Position numbers and translations under genes: made by a program
Part shown: one piece after another, positions 1 to 9,231 of the stretch
How the letters are laid out: every line of letters starts with the position of its first letter
Position numbering within the stretch: position 1 is the first letter of the stretch
Origin: Mesorhizobium sp. B2-3-12
GTDB lineage: Bacteria > Pseudomonadota > Alphaproteobacteria > Rhizobiales > Rhizobiaceae
Length of the DNA: 64,000 nucleotides
Direction: 5' to 3'
NCBI RefSeq assembly: GCF_006442205.1
Contig: NZ_VFVR01000010.1
Location: 62,001-126,000 of the forward strand
Notes under the pieces: generated by a model
The model's database searches: none
Seen by the model: only the letters and a program-made list of their open reading frames with translations
Told to the model about the DNA's origin: nothing

Positions 1-987
1 CACCGCCATCTGATCCGCGCTCACCTGGCGGCCGGGGACAGAGCGGCGGCCGAGCGCCAGATCGAGACGTGCATCCGGCTCTTGCGGGACGAACTCGGCG
101 TCGCGCCGGACCCCGCCACGCTAGCCATGCTGCGCGAGCCAACTCAGGACGCTACCTTGGACGTGCCCAGGACGCGCTACGTCGCGGTGGACGGCATTCA
201 CATCGCGTACCAGATCGTCGGTAGCGGCCCGACGGACATCGTGCTTGTTCCCGGCTTCATTTCGCATGTCGAGCGTATCTGGGAAGACCCAGGCTGCCGC
301 GCCTGGCTGACCGCGGTTTCGCGCCTGGGTCGCCTGATCCTCTTCGACCGGCGCGGCATGGGGCTTTCCGACCGCGTCGGCGCCCGACCCACGGTCGAGG
401 CGACGGCGCAGGATATTCTGGCGGTCATGAACGCGGCCGGCAGCCGCCGGGCCTTGCTGGTCGGCGCGTCGGAGGGTGGGCCTGGCTGTATTCGCTTTGC
501 CGTCGAGCATCCCGATCGCCTGACCGGCCTCGTCCTGTGGGGCTCGCTTGCCAAAGGCAGCCGCGCACCCGACTATCCCTTCGCCTTGACCGTCGCGCAG
601 TATGATCTGTGGAAGCAACGCCTGCTCGCCGGCTGGGGCGGCCCGGCCGAAATCGAAACCTTCGCCCCGAGCCTCGCTGACGACCGCCAGGCGAGGACAT
701 GGTGGGCCGGATTGCTCAGGGCGGCCTCCAGCCCGGGCGCGGTCGCGGGCCTGCTGGAGGCGCTACGGGATGCCGATATCCGTCACCTCCTGGCAAAAGT
801 CTCCGCCCCGACGATGATCCTCCACCGCTCCGGCGACCGCGCCGTGCGCATCGAAGCCGGGCGGTTCCTCGCGTCCAGCATTCCCGGCGCCCGGTTCATC
901 GAAGTCGACGGCGACGACCACTGGTTCTGGGCCGGCGACCAGCAGGCGCTGCTCGACAGCATCGGCGCAATGGCGCGACGCGGCTGA
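1..987 (+). CDS. BTAD (SARP-like) regulator fused to alpha/beta hydrolase, 3' part only
   Basis: The reading frame is open from the first base, so the start lies outside the window. The first ~40 codons (LIRAHLAAGDRAAAERQ, then LLRDELGVAPDPAT) read like the end of a bacterial transcriptional activator domain, the TPR-like part of SARP/AfsR regulators. An alpha/beta hydrolase domain follows from about base 170. It has the nucleophile elbow GASEG (Ser codon at 469), a likely acid Asp in RSGDRAV (codon at 835) and His in GDDHWFW (codon at 919). Fusions of a DNA-binding/BTAD half to a hydrolase are known among one-component regulators, where the hydrolase may sense a small ligand. Whether a DNA-binding domain precedes it cannot be seen. 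Confidence 0.75.
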   Translation, partial: HRHLIRAHLAAGDRAAAERQIETCIRLLRDELGVAPDPATLAMLREPTQDATLDVPRTRYVAVDGIHIAYQIVGSGPTDIVLVPGFISHVERIWEDPGCRAWLTAVSRLGRLILFDRRGMGLSDRVGARPTVEATAQDILAVMNAAGSRRALLVGASEGGPGCIRFAVEHPDRLTGLVLWGSLAKGSRAPDYPFALTVAQYDLWKQRLLAGWGGPAEIETFAPSLADDRQARTWWAGLLRAASSPGAVAGLLEALRDADIRHLLAKVSAPTMILHRSGDRAVRIEAGRFLASSIPGARFIEVDGDDHWFWAGDQQALLDSIGAMARRG

Positions 988-994
988 TCCCGCC

Positions 995-2767
995 TCACGC
1001 CGTCTTCTGTGCCACCAGTCCCAACTCTTCCACCATCGCCTGACGCATCAGGAATTTCTGCGGCTTGCCGGTCACCGTCATCGGCAACTCGGTGCGGAAG
1101 CGGATGTGGCGCGGTATCTTGTAATGGGCGATCTGGCCGGCGCAGAAGGCCTTGATCTCCTGTTCGGTGGCGACCTGGCCGGGCTTCAGCACGATCCAGG
1201 CGCACAACTCCTCACCATATTTGGCGTCGGGAATGCCGAAGACCTGCACTTCCCGAACCTTGGAGTGGCGGTAGAGGAATTCCTCGACCTCCTTGGGATA
1301 GACGTTCTCGCCGCCGCGAATGACCATGTCCTTGACGCGGCCGACAATGTTGCAATAGCCCTCGGCGTCGATGGTGGCGAGGTCGCCGGTGTGCATCCAG
1401 CCGTCGGTGTCGATTGCCTCACGGGTCTTTTCGTCGTCGTCCCAATAGCCCTTCATCACCGAATAGCCGCGCGTGCAAAGCTCACCCGGCTCGCCGACGG
1501 CAACGGTGGCGCCCTCGGCGTCGACCGCCTTGACCTCGACATGCGGATGGATGCGCCCAACGGTCGAGACGCGCTTTTCCAGCGGATCGTCGGTGCTGCT
1601 CTGGAACGAGACCGGGCTGGTCTCGGTCATGCCATAGGCGATGGTCACCTCCGACATATGCATCAGCGACACCACCTTCTTCATCACCTCGATCGGGCAT
1701 GGCGAGCCGGCCATGATGCCGGTGCGCAGGCTGGAGAGATCGAAGGTCGGGAAATCCGGATGTTCGAGCATGCCGACGAACATGGTCGGCACGCCGTAGA
1801 GGCCCGTGCAGCGCTCCTGCGCGACCGCCTTCAGCGTCAGGCCGGGATCAAAACCCTCGCAGGGGAAAACCATCGTCGCGCCCTTCGACACACAGCCCAT
1901 CGTGCCCATCGACATGCCGAAGCAGTGATAGAGCGGCACCGGGATGCAGAGCCGGTCGTCGACGGTGAGTTTTATCGCCGAGGTGACGAAATTGCCGTTG
2001 TTGACGATGTTGAGATGGGTGAGCGTCGCGCCCTTGGGCGCGCCGGTCGTGCCCGACGTGAACTGGACGTTGATCGCATCGCCAGGCTTCAGGCCCCCGG
2101 AGATGCGGTCGAGGCTGTCATGCTCGTCGCGGCCGGCCATGGCCAGCACGTCGCCGAAATTGAACATGCCTGGCGAGTTCTCCTCGCCCATGCGGATGAC
2201 GATCCTGAGCGCCGGCAATTTCGCGGCCTTCAGCTTGCCGGGTGTCGCCGTGACGATTTCCGGCGCCAGCGTCTCGATCATGCCGAGATAGTCAGAGGTC
2301 TTGAAGCTCGCCGCCGTCACCAGCGCCTTGCAGCCAACCTTGTTGAGGGCATATTCCAGTTCGGTCAGCCGGTAGGCTGGATTGATGTTGACCAGGATCA
2401 GGCCGATGCGGGCGGTGGCGAATTGCGTCACCAGCCATTCCCAGCGGTTGGGCGACCAGATGCCGACCCGGTCGCCCTTGTGCAGGCCTAGTGCCAGGAA
2501 GCCGGCGGCCAGCGCATCGACGGTGTCCGACAGTTCGCTCCAGGTGAAGCGCTTGTCCTGGCCGACGAAGATTGCGGCATCGAGCGTGCCGTATTTGCTG
2601 ACGGTATCGGAGAAAAGGGCTGGAATGGTCTGCTCCAGCAACGGAACCTTGCGCTCGCCGGAGACATGCGCCCTGCCGTCGACGGGCGCGACAAACACAA
2701 TGCCGGAGCGCGCGCCGCGTCCGCGCAGATTGGTGGCGTTCTTCAGCTCGTCGAGATTGACCGGCAT
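995..2767 (-). CDS. Fatty-acyl-CoA synthetase (AMP-binding, FadD/AcsF-like)
   Basis: A 590-residue member of the ANL adenylate-forming superfamily, expected to activate a carboxylic acid with ATP and CoA. The phosphate-binding loop FTSGTTGAPKG is at residues ~236-246, followed by YGMTETSP, HTGDLATID, the hinge GRVKDMVIRGGENVYPKEVEE region and the C-terminal catalytic lysine in VTGKPQKF. Length and motif order fit medium/long-chain acyl-CoA synthetases; the exact chain length cannot be read. It converges with the hydrolase fusion (7-base gap) and stands alone on its strand, about 100 bases upstream of the end of hisG. Confidence 0.9.
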   Translation of the reverse strand: MPVNLDELKNATNLRGRGARSGIVFVAPVDGRAHVSGERKVPLLEQTIPALFSDTVSKYGTLDAAIFVGQDKRFTWSELSDTVDALAAGFLALGLHKGDRVGIWSPNRWEWLVTQFATARIGLILVNINPAYRLTELEYALNKVGCKALVTAASFKTSDYLGMIETLAPEIVTATPGKLKAAKLPALRIVIRMGEENSPGMFNFGDVLAMAGRDEHDSLDRISGGLKPGDAINVQFTSGTTGAPKGATLTHLNIVNNGNFVTSAIKLTVDDRLCIPVPLYHCFGMSMGTMGCVSKGATMVFPCEGFDPGLTLKAVAQERCTGLYGVPTMFVGMLEHPDFPTFDLSSLRTGIMAGSPCPIEVMKKVVSLMHMSEVTIAYGMTETSPVSFQSSTDDPLEKRVSTVGRIHPHVEVKAVDAEGATVAVGEPGELCTRGYSVMKGYWDDDEKTREAIDTDGWMHTGDLATIDAEGYCNIVGRVKDMVIRGGENVYPKEVEEFLYRHSKVREVQVFGIPDAKYGEELCAWIVLKPGQVATEQEIKAFCAGQIAHYKIPRHIRFRTELPMTVTGKPQKFLMRQAMVEELGLVAQKTA

Positions 2768-2865
2768 CGCTGTCTCCTCCCAGCACGGACCGAGCCTATC
2801 AGCCTGCCGGGACGGTGGAAATCCCGCCGATGGTCGAGGCGTCCCTCCCCTCGAGGGAAACCGGA

Positions 2866-3564
2866 CTATCCGACCGCCGCCGCCATTTTCGCGGCTATAT
2901 CGCGCAAGACGACCTCGTCGGCAGCGGAACGATCTTTCCTCGAGGCCACCAGGCAGGCCTGCGACTGCAGCACGACGCCATCGCCCAGCACCTTGAGATG
3001 GTTGGCGCGCAGCGTCGAGCCCGTCGAAGTGATGTCGACGATGACGTCGGCAAGCCCTGCCGCCGGCGCGCCCTCGGTGGCGCCGAGGCTCTCGACGATG
3101 CGGTAGACCTGGATGCCGTGCTTCTGCGAAAAGAACTGCTGCGTCAGCCGCCAGTATTTGGTGGCGATCCTGAGCCGCCGGCCATGGCGCTGGCGGAAAT
3201 CGGCGGCGACGTCATCGAGATCGGCCATGGTGTCGACATCGAGCCATATCTCGGGCACCGCGACCACGACATCGGCATGGCCGAAGCCGAGACGAGCGAC
3301 GATTTCGGCCCGCGCTTCCCATTCGGCGAGATTTTCCCGCACCAGATCCTCGCCGGTGATGCCGAGATCGACCGCGCCCTGCCCTATTTCGCCCGATATT
3401 TCGGAGGCCGACAGGAAGACCACTTCGACATTGTCCATGCCCCCGACGCGGGCGTGATATTTGCGCTCGTCGCCGGGCAGGCTGACGGCGAGGCCGGCCC
3501 TGGCCAGCAGCTCCAGCGCCTGCTCCTTCAGCCGGCCTTTCGACGGGATCGCCAGCGTGATCAT
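2866..3564 (-). CDS. hisG: ATP phosphoribosyltransferase catalytic subunit, short form (HisG)
   Basis: First step of histidine synthesis, joining ATP and PRPP. The 232-residue length is the short HisG form, which lacks the C-terminal regulatory domain and needs HisZ. It starts MITLAIPSKGRL. ASEISGEIGQGAVDLGITGEDL and the PRPP-loop-like DITSTGSTLRAN are family signatures. The ATG at 3564 overlaps the hisZ stop by ATGA, so the two are translationally coupled; a longer frame to 3603 would run into hisZ and is unlikely. It is the last gene of hisS-hisZ-hisG. Confidence 0.95.
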   Translation of the reverse strand: MITLAIPSKGRLKEQALELLARAGLAVSLPGDERKYHARVGGMDNVEVVFLSASEISGEIGQGAVDLGITGEDLVRENLAEWEARAEIVARLGFGHADVVVAVPEIWLDVDTMADLDDVAADFRQRHGRRLRIATKYWRLTQQFFSQKHGIQVYRIVESLGATEGAPAAGLADVIVDITSTGSTLRANHLKVLGDGVVLQSQACLVASRKDRSAADEVVLRDIAAKMAAAVG

Positions 3565-4682
3565 GATGCCGTCTCCCGCAACGCCTCGATGCGGTCGAGC
3601 CACACGGAGAAGCCGACACCGGGTATCGCGGTCTTGGCGCCAAGCAGCGTCAGCAACCTGTCATAGCGGCCGCCACCGGCCAGGGGACGCTCGCCATCCC
3701 TGGCAGCGATTTCAAAGACCACACCGGTGTAATAATCGAGCGGACGGCCGAAGGCTGCGTCGTAGCGGATTTTTCCCGAGGGCAAGCCATGCGCCTCGAT
3801 CGCCTTGGCGCGGGCCGCGAATTTTTCCAGCGCCGCACCCAATGAAAGTCCGGCGCCTGCGGCGAAAGACTCCAGCGCCCGCGTAGCGCTATCCAGCGGC
3901 ACGTCGATGGCCAGAAAACCCTTCAGCGCCGCGAAGGCCTCGTTCGACAGCCGCACGCTGCGCAATTCGGCCTTCTCGATCAATCGCCGTGCAATGTCCG
4001 ATGGCGCGCGCCCGGCCGATGCCGACAGGCCAGCCTCCTCCATGCCGCCGGCAATATGAGCTGACAGACCTTCGAGATCCCCGTCGAGCACAAGCGCCGC
4101 GACATCGCCGGAGAGTTGCCCGTTGCGCGGCGGGTTGGCGAGATCGGCGAGTGCCGCCTCCAGCATCGGCGCCGAGCCGAAGGCACGGGCCAGCCGCATG
4201 CGCCATCCGCGCGGCAGGCCGAGTGCCGCCAGCACCGCCTCGAAGATACCCTGGTCGCCGAGCGTGACCGACAGCGGCTGACCGGGCAGGACGAGCGACA
4301 GCAGCGCATGCGCGTCGGCCACCGAGCGGGCATCGGCTTCAGCCGTGTCGCGATCGCCGAGATCCTCGATGCCGGCCTGGAAAAACTCGTTGCCGCCCTC
4401 GCGGCGCTGGCGGAACACTTCGCCAAGATAGGAATAGCGGCGCGGCGTGCCGGCCTGGCTGGCGATATGATCGAGGCAAACCGGAATGGTGAATTCGGGC
4501 CGCAGGCAGAGTGTCTGTCCGGTCTCGCTTTCGGTAAGGAAAATGCGCCGGCGCAGATCCTCGCCGGCCATGTCGAGGAACGGATCGGCCGGCTGCAACA
4601 CGGCGACTTCCACGGCGTGGGTGTCGCGGGTGGCGAAGAGGCTGGTGATGTCGGCTGATATGGCGGGGTAGCGGGAGGTCAT
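3561..4682 (-). CDS. hisZ: ATP phosphoribosyltransferase regulatory subunit (HisZ)
   Basis: A 373-residue histidyl-tRNA synthetase paralogue without aminoacylation function, which pairs with short HisG to form the regulated enzyme. It keeps class II synthetase features: LRPEFTIPVCLDHIA (motif 2 region), a YSYLGEVFRQRREGGNEFFQAGIEDLG stretch, and DYYTGVVFEI and AGGGRYDRLL near the C-terminus. It lies between hisS and hisG on the same strand, separated from hisS by a long palindromic repeat (4703-4855). Confidence 0.95.
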   Translation of the reverse strand: MTSRYPAISADITSLFATRDTHAVEVAVLQPADPFLDMAGEDLRRRIFLTESETGQTLCLRPEFTIPVCLDHIASQAGTPRRYSYLGEVFRQRREGGNEFFQAGIEDLGDRDTAEADARSVADAHALLSLVLPGQPLSVTLGDQGIFEAVLAALGLPRGWRMRLARAFGSAPMLEAALADLANPPRNGQLSGDVAALVLDGDLEGLSAHIAGGMEEAGLSASAGRAPSDIARRLIEKAELRSVRLSNEAFAALKGFLAIDVPLDSATRALESFAAGAGLSLGAALEKFAARAKAIEAHGLPSGKIRYDAAFGRPLDYYTGVVFEIAARDGERPLAGGGRYDRLLTLLGAKTAIPGVGFSVWLDRIEALRETAS

Positions 4683-4702
4683 GGACAGGATGGGCGCGAG
4701 GC

Positions 4703-4855
4703 ACCCCCCTCTGTCCTGCCGGACATCTCCCCCTCAAGGGGGGAGATACGCAGCTTGATGCTCAGCGCCTCTTCATCGCTGAAGATTGGCGAAAGCCCCA
4801 GAGACATCCGATCTCCCCCCTTGAGGGGGAGATGGCCGGCAGGCCAGAGGGGGGC
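4703..4855. repeat. Rhizobial palindromic intergenic repeat (RIME-like) between hisS and hisZ
   Basis: Two arms of about 45 bases, 4703-4746 and 4810-4855, are near reverse complements. Each contains a C-run/G-run mini-palindrome (ctcccccttgagggggag type) next to a tgtcctgccggacat-like segment. The 12811-12967 repeat has almost the same sequence and layout. This matches the dispersed intergenic mosaic elements known in Rhizobiales. Transcribed, it could form a stable hairpin between hisS and hisZ and affect mRNA decay or relative expression; that is inference. Confidence 0.85.
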
Positions 4856-4857
4856 GC

Positions 4858-6363
4858 TCAAGCGCCACCTTTCGCGCGATCGGCAGCCTGCGCCGCCAAA
4901 ATCTTCTTCACTTCGGCGACCAGCTCACCTTCCGCCACCGTCACCTGCGCCGGGCGTGCGGCGCGCCATTCGGCGTTGTCGGTGATTTCGGCTGACATGC
5001 GGGCGCCTTCGATCAGGTCCTTGATCTGCAGTTCGCCCTTGGCGCGCTCGTCACCGCCCTGGATGATTGCGACCGGACAGCCGCGCCGGTCGGCATATTT
5101 GAGCTGCGCCTTCATGCCGGCGCCGCCGAGATACATTTCGGAGCGGATGCCGGCGGCGCGCAATTGCGAGACCATCTTCTGGTAGCGGCCAAGGCTTTCC
5201 GTGTCCTTGTCCATGACCAGCACGACGACCGGCGCGATGACGTCGGCGCTGTCGAGCTTGCCGAGATTCTTCAGCGCCGTCATCAGCCTGGAAACACCGA
5301 TGGAAAAACCGGTCGCCGGCACCGGCTCGCCGCGGAAGCGCGAGACCAGACCGTCATAACGGCCGCCACCGCCGACCGAACCGAAGCGTACGATCTGGCC
5401 ATCCTCATTGGGAATTTCGGCCAGCAGTTCGGCCTCGAAGACGGGGCCAGTGTAATATTCGAGGCCGCGCACGACGGAACGGTCCATGGCGACGCGGTCC
5501 TCGGCATATCCAGCGGCCCTGACCAGGGCCTCGATCGTCGCGAGTTCACCAACGCCTTCCTGGTAGGTCGCGTTGCCGCTGACACTGGCGTCCTGGCCGG
5601 CCTGCGCATTGCGCGCCGTCGCCAGAAGAACGGCCTCGGCTTGCGTATCGTCCAGCCCGGCGCCCTTGGCGAAGTCGCCTTCGCCTTCCTTGCCGCCGTC
5701 CCAGCGCCCCGGGCCAAGCAGAAGCCGGACACCTTCCGGACCAAGCTTGTCCAGCTTGTCGATGGCGCGCAGCACCGTCAGCCGGCGCCCGGCATTCTCC
5801 TCGCCGCCGAGGCCGATCGCATCCAGCACGCCGTCCAGCACCTTGCGGTTGTTGACGCGGATGACGTAGTCGCCGCGCTTGATGCCGAGCGCTTCCATGA
5901 CGTCGGCCATCATCATCGCCATCTCGGCATCGGCGGCGACGCCCGGCGTGCCGATCGTGTCGGCGTCGAACTGCATGAATTGGCGGAAGCGGCCGGGGCC
6001 GGGCTTTTCGTTGCGGAACACCCAGCCGGACCGGTAGCTGCGGTATGGCTTGGGCAGGCGTTCGAAATTCTCGGCGACGAAACGCGCGGTGGGTGCCGTC
6101 AGGTCGTAACGCAGCGACAGCCACTGGTCGTCGTCGTCCTGGAAGGAGAACACGCCTTCGTTCGGCCTGTCCTGGTCGGGCAGGAATTTGCCCAGCGCAT
6201 CGGTGTATTCGATCAGCGGCTGGTCAGCCGGCTCGAAGCCGTAAAGCTCGTAGACCGAGCGGATCGTCGCCATCATCTTCTCGACGGCACGGATGTCCTC
6301 GGCGCCGCGGTCGGCAAATCCGCGCGGCAGCCGCGCTTTCGTCTTTTCGGATTTGTCGGCCAT
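4858..6363 (-). CDS. hisS: Histidyl-tRNA synthetase
   Basis: A 501-residue class II synthetase that charges tRNA-His. Class II motifs are clear: LRYDLTAPTARFVA, YRSGWVFRNEKPGPGRFRQF (motif 2), histidine-binding RGLEYYTGPVFE, and GGGGRYDGLVSRF plus TGFSIGVSRL (motif 3), then an anticodon-binding domain with VVLVMDKD and YADRRGCPVAIIQGGDE. MADKSEKTK is taken as the start because the upstream extension (to 6408) does not look conserved. The first gene of the hisS-hisZ-hisG group. Confidence 0.95.
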   Translation of the reverse strand: MADKSEKTKARLPRGFADRGAEDIRAVEKMMATIRSVYELYGFEPADQPLIEYTDALGKFLPDQDRPNEGVFSFQDDDDQWLSLRYDLTAPTARFVAENFERLPKPYRSYRSGWVFRNEKPGPGRFRQFMQFDADTIGTPGVAADAEMAMMMADVMEALGIKRGDYVIRVNNRKVLDGVLDAIGLGGEENAGRRLTVLRAIDKLDKLGPEGVRLLLGPGRWDGGKEGEGDFAKGAGLDDTQAEAVLLATARNAQAGQDASVSGNATYQEGVGELATIEALVRAAGYAEDRVAMDRSVVRGLEYYTGPVFEAELLAEIPNEDGQIVRFGSVGGGGRYDGLVSRFRGEPVPATGFSIGVSRLMTALKNLGKLDSADVIAPVVVLVMDKDTESLGRYQKMVSQLRAAGIRSEMYLGGAGMKAQLKYADRRGCPVAIIQGGDERAKGELQIKDLIEGARMSAEITDNAEWRAARPAQVTVAEGELVAEVKKILAAQAADRAKGGA

Positions 6364-6603
6364 GAGTTTCGCTCGGTGTCTTGTGTTGGAGTGTTGCGAT
6401 TTTCGCAACGCGCGTGTCCTAACTTATGAGGCTCTACCCGGCAAGGCCGGCTGCGGGCATGGCGTCCATGCATTGCGAGAGAGCAAGCGCGGGCGTTCGC
6501 CGAAACAAAAACGCACCAGGAATGAAACAATGCCGCCATGAGCGCGGCATCGTGCCGACACAATCGCGGCCGATATAGCGCACCGAAACGAGGGGTTCGG
6601 GAC

Positions 6604-6855
6604 ATGAGCAGCGCAACGGAATTCCATGCCAACAGCGAGGCCGGTGAACTGCCGGCACGCCTGCGTCCGGCGAGCAGTCATGCACCGAAAATGGTTGGCC
6701 AGACGGCCGGGCCGTTCGATGTGCCGGCCGGCACAAGCAAGGGGCCTTCCCTGCGCGACGCCCTGGTGACCGGGCTGCTGGTGATCTATCCGACGGTGGC
6801 CACCGTGGCGGCAATCGTCGCCGGTCTGTTCCTGGCCGGCGCCAACGGCACCTGA
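6604..6855 (+). CDS. Small single-pass membrane protein, unknown function
   Basis: An 83-residue product with a polar, Pro/Ala-rich N-terminal half and one hydrophobic helix near the C-terminus (ALVTGLLVIYPTVATVAAIV). A GAGG ribosome site about 10 bases upstream supports the ATG at 6604 over an upstream in-frame start. The TGLLVIYP-type helix is reminiscent of the first helix of DUF502 proteins, but the rest of that family is absent. It is divergent from hisS. I do not recognise it; it could be a small inner-membrane protein or a truncated remnant. Confidence 0.5.
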   Translation: MSSATEFHANSEAGELPARLRPASSHAPKMVGQTAGPFDVPAGTSKGPSLRDALVTGLLVIYPTVATVAAIVAGLFLAGANGT

Positions 6856-6904
6856 AAGCACCCGCCTCACGGAAGCGATTTCATTCTTGATCGGGGGATT
6901 GAGC

Positions 6905-7294
6905 ATGCGCCTGAGCTACGCATACGCGCTTGGCTGCGCACTTCTTCTTGGAGCGGCCAATCCGGCCGATGCTGCCGGCTGCAAGCCCGGCGACGCGGGC
7001 CTTGCCGGGCATTACTATCTGCGCGGCGTCATGGAGGTCGGCTCCGAACTGCTGCTCAGGAAAGACGGCAGCTTCGAATTCATGCTCGCCTATGGCGCCA
7101 ACGACCAGTACGGCAAGGGCTGTTGGGTGAAGAAGGGCTCGACGGTCGAGGTCATTCCCGCCGGACGCAGCGCGGCATCGACCCATCATACGCCCGACGA
7201 CAGCGGTTTCAGCGGCCTTGTGCTGACCATTTCCGGCCGCAGCCTGGTGTGGGACATCAATGGCAGCGGGCACGAGGGACGGTTCGAGAAGTGA
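6905..7294 (+). CDS. Secreted hypothetical protein
   Basis: A 129-residue protein with a clear Sec signal peptide (MRLSYAYALGCALLLGAANPADAAG). The mature part has GHYYLRGVMEVGSELLLRKDG followed by FEFMLAYGAND, two Cys (one right after the cleavage site, one in GKGCWVK) and no catalytic motif. The pattern of short beta strands suggests a small lipocalin-like or beta-sandwich fold, but that is a guess. A purine-rich GGGGGATT segment precedes the ATG at 6905. The repeat hairpin at 7317-7383 follows it. Confidence 0.7.
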   Translation: MRLSYAYALGCALLLGAANPADAAGCKPGDAGLAGHYYLRGVMEVGSELLLRKDGSFEFMLAYGANDQYGKGCWVKKGSTVEVIPAGRSAASTHHTPDDSGFSGLVLTISGRSLVWDINGSGHEGRFEK

Positions 7295-7316
7295 GGGCAG
7301 CGCGAGCATTCGGAGG

Positions 7317-7383
7317 TTCGCGCCGCCCCTCATCCGGCCCTTCTGGCCACCTTCTCCCCGTGAACGGCGTGAACGGGGAGAAG
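7317..7383. repeat. Half-copy of a rhizobial intergenic hairpin repeat
   Basis: Arms 7351-7361 (cttctccccgt) and 7373-7383 (acggggagaag) form a perfect 11-bp stem. They follow a cccctcatccggcccttctgg segment that resembles a recurrent intergenic element of rhizobia. It sits between two convergent genes (7294 and 7394) and may act as a bidirectional terminator, although no U-run follows on either strand. Confidence 0.6.
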
Positions 7384-7393
7384 GCAAAAGTGG

Positions 7394-8032
7394 CTATTTC
7401 GGCCGCTTGAAAGCCTTCCGCTCTTTCTCGATCTCCTTGCGGCACACACAGCCTTCGAGATGGTCGTTGACCAGGCCCATGGCCTGCATGAAGGCGTAGA
7501 CGGTGGTCGGGCCGACAAAGGTCCAGCCGCGCTTCTTCAGCTCCTTCGAAATCCGGACCGAGACCGCGGTGGTCGGGTTGGCGCGCAGATGGGCGAGGTC
7601 GACGGTTTGCGGCCGCTCCTCCTTGCCGGGTTCGAACTTCCAGAACCAGGCGGCCAGCGAGCCGAACTCGTCGACCATCTCGCGGGCGCGTTTGGCATTG
7701 TTGATGGTCGAGACGATCTTGCCGCGATGGCGAATGATGCCGGCATTGCCGAGCAGGCGCTCGACATCCCTATCGGTGAAGGCGGCGACCTTGTCGAAGT
7801 CGAAGCCGGCGAAGGCCTCACGAAAATTCTCCCGCTTGCGCAGAATGGTCAGCCACGACAGCCCCGACTGAAATCCTTCCAGGCAGATCTTTTCGAACAG
7901 CCTGCGGTCGTCGGCCACCGGCCGGCCCCATTCATGGTCGTGGTAGTGCAGATAGTCCGGCAGATTGCCATGCCAGAAGCAGCGCACGACACCGTCGGGA
8001 CCGGCAAGCAGGCCGGTATTTTCATTGCTCAT
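7394..8032 (-). CDS. tag: DNA-3-methyladenine glycosylase I (Tag)
   Basis: Excises 3-methyladenine in base-excision repair. The 212-residue product carries the Tag signatures RCFW (Cys18), YHDHEWGRP (His31) and the C-terminal VNDHLEGCVC, giving the Cys/His/His/Cys set that binds zinc in E. coli Tag. GLSWLTILRKRENFREAF and GNAGIIRHRGKI are also typical. A single gene facing the secreted protein upstream. Confidence 0.93.
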   Translation of the reverse strand: MSNENTGLLAGPDGVVRCFWHGNLPDYLHYHDHEWGRPVADDRRLFEKICLEGFQSGLSWLTILRKRENFREAFAGFDFDKVAAFTDRDVERLLGNAGIIRHRGKIVSTINNAKRAREMVDEFGSLAAWFWKFEPGKEERPQTVDLAHLRANPTTAVSVRISKELKKRGWTFVGPTTVYAFMQAMGLVNDHLEGCVCRKEIEKERKAFKRPK

Positions 8033-8244
8033 CTCAAGAAATCCATTCGTTAATGCGCTTGCGCGCCGCTTTTACCGTGGCTTTACCAGATTCCTGAACC
8101 CGGCGGTAACCACACCAAAAGGTTTACCGACAGAACCGCATTTTACGCATTCCGATTCATGTTTCGGTTGCTGCTCGCCGCCAATGATCGCGAAAACCGG
8201 GAGCGTTCTTGCCCGGTGTATCAGGCGATCAAGGTGCGCTCCCG

Positions 8245-8976
8245 ATGAAATTCCTGCTTCCGTTGTTCAGCGCGGCAGTGCTTGCCGCGAGTACCATGCC
8301 CTCCCTTGCCAATGACCGCTATGCCGACAGGCCGCCGGTGATGGTGAGCCCCGACCTTTCCGCGCCCTGGGTGCTGCAGCTTGGCCAAGCGCCCGGCATC
8401 GTGCGGCAGAACCGGCAGGCCGTGCAACAGCAGCCGCGCCAGCGCACCGCGCAGCCCGACCGCGTGCAGACGGCGGGCGTGCCGGCGCCGGCCAAGCGCA
8501 CGGTCATGCGGCCGCAGATCAACCCGGTCTACCTGCCGCAGGAAGTCGCTTATGACGGCGGCCAGAAGCCAGGCACCATCGTCATCGATACCACGCAGAA
8601 CTTCCTCTATCTGGTCGAGAAGAACGGCAAGGCGCGGCGTTACGGCGTCGGCACCGGCAAGCCCGGCTTCGAATGGTCGGGCACGCACAAGATCACCAAC
8701 AAGCGCGTCTGGCCGGATTGGCGTCCGCCAGCCGAGATGATCAAGCGCGAGGCGGCCAAGGGCCGCTATCTGCCGACCTATCTGGCCGGCGGCATGGAAA
8801 ACCCGCTCGGCGCGCGTGCACTCTATCTCGGCACGACGGAGTACCGCATCCACGGCACCAACCAGCCCTGGACGATCGGCGGTGCGGTGTCGTCGGGTTG
8901 CATACGCATGCGCAACGAGGACGTGGTCGACCTTTATGAGCGGGTCAATGTCGGAACCACGGTCGAGGTGATATAA
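8245..8976 (+). CDS. L,D-transpeptidase (YkuD fold), exported
   Basis: A 243-residue cell-wall enzyme expected to form 3-3 peptidoglycan crosslinks or attach proteins to peptidoglycan in the periplasm. MKFLLPLFSAAVLAASTMPSLA is a signal peptide, followed by a Gln/Arg-rich linker and the YkuD domain from about residue 105. The catalytic signature HGTNQPWTIGGAVSSGCIRM includes the His and the nucleophilic Cys. The ATG at 8245 is chosen because the signal peptide begins there and AAGGTG lies just upstream. A strong terminator follows at 9075-9110. Confidence 0.9.
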   Translation: MKFLLPLFSAAVLAASTMPSLANDRYADRPPVMVSPDLSAPWVLQLGQAPGIVRQNRQAVQQQPRQRTAQPDRVQTAGVPAPAKRTVMRPQINPVYLPQEVAYDGGQKPGTIVIDTTQNFLYLVEKNGKARRYGVGTGKPGFEWSGTHKITNKRVWPDWRPPAEMIKREAAKGRYLPTYLAGGMENPLGARALYLGTTEYRIHGTNQPWTIGGAVSSGCIRMRNEDVVDLYERVNVGTTVEVI

Positions 8977-9074
8977 TAGCTTACGCGAATCACTGGCCGG
9001 CAAAGCACTTCGCTTTTCGAGGCCAGGACAGGGATAACGGGGGACGGGCCGTATGGGGATGCGGTCGGTCAGGA

Positions 9075-9110
9075 AGGGCAGCGCGGGAAACCGCGCTGCC
9101 CTCTCTTTTT
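9075..9110 (+). terminator. Rho-independent terminator after the L,D-transpeptidase gene
   Basis: A perfect 12-bp stem (agggcagcgcgg / ccgcgctgccct) with a GAAA tetraloop is followed by a ctcttttt run. It lies about 100 bases past the stop codon at 8976 and before the folD start at 9232, insulating folD from upstream transcription. Confidence 0.9.
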
Positions 9111-9231
9111 GGCTGGTGTCGGATGTGGCCCGCGTCGTTGCGTCGCGCAGGAGGTATCGCCGTTCGCTTTCGTGCTGACATTTTCGACGTTCTTTTGCTA
9201 TGTCGGCGCCAATGAACGAAAGAGTCCCTCC

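Noticed and set aside
1106..2491. 461-codon plus-strand frame
   Set aside because: Lies opposite the acyl-CoA synthetase; no family similarity, composition of a shadow frame.
5164..6429. 421-codon plus-strand frame
   Set aside because: Mirror of hisS, with no recognisable motif.
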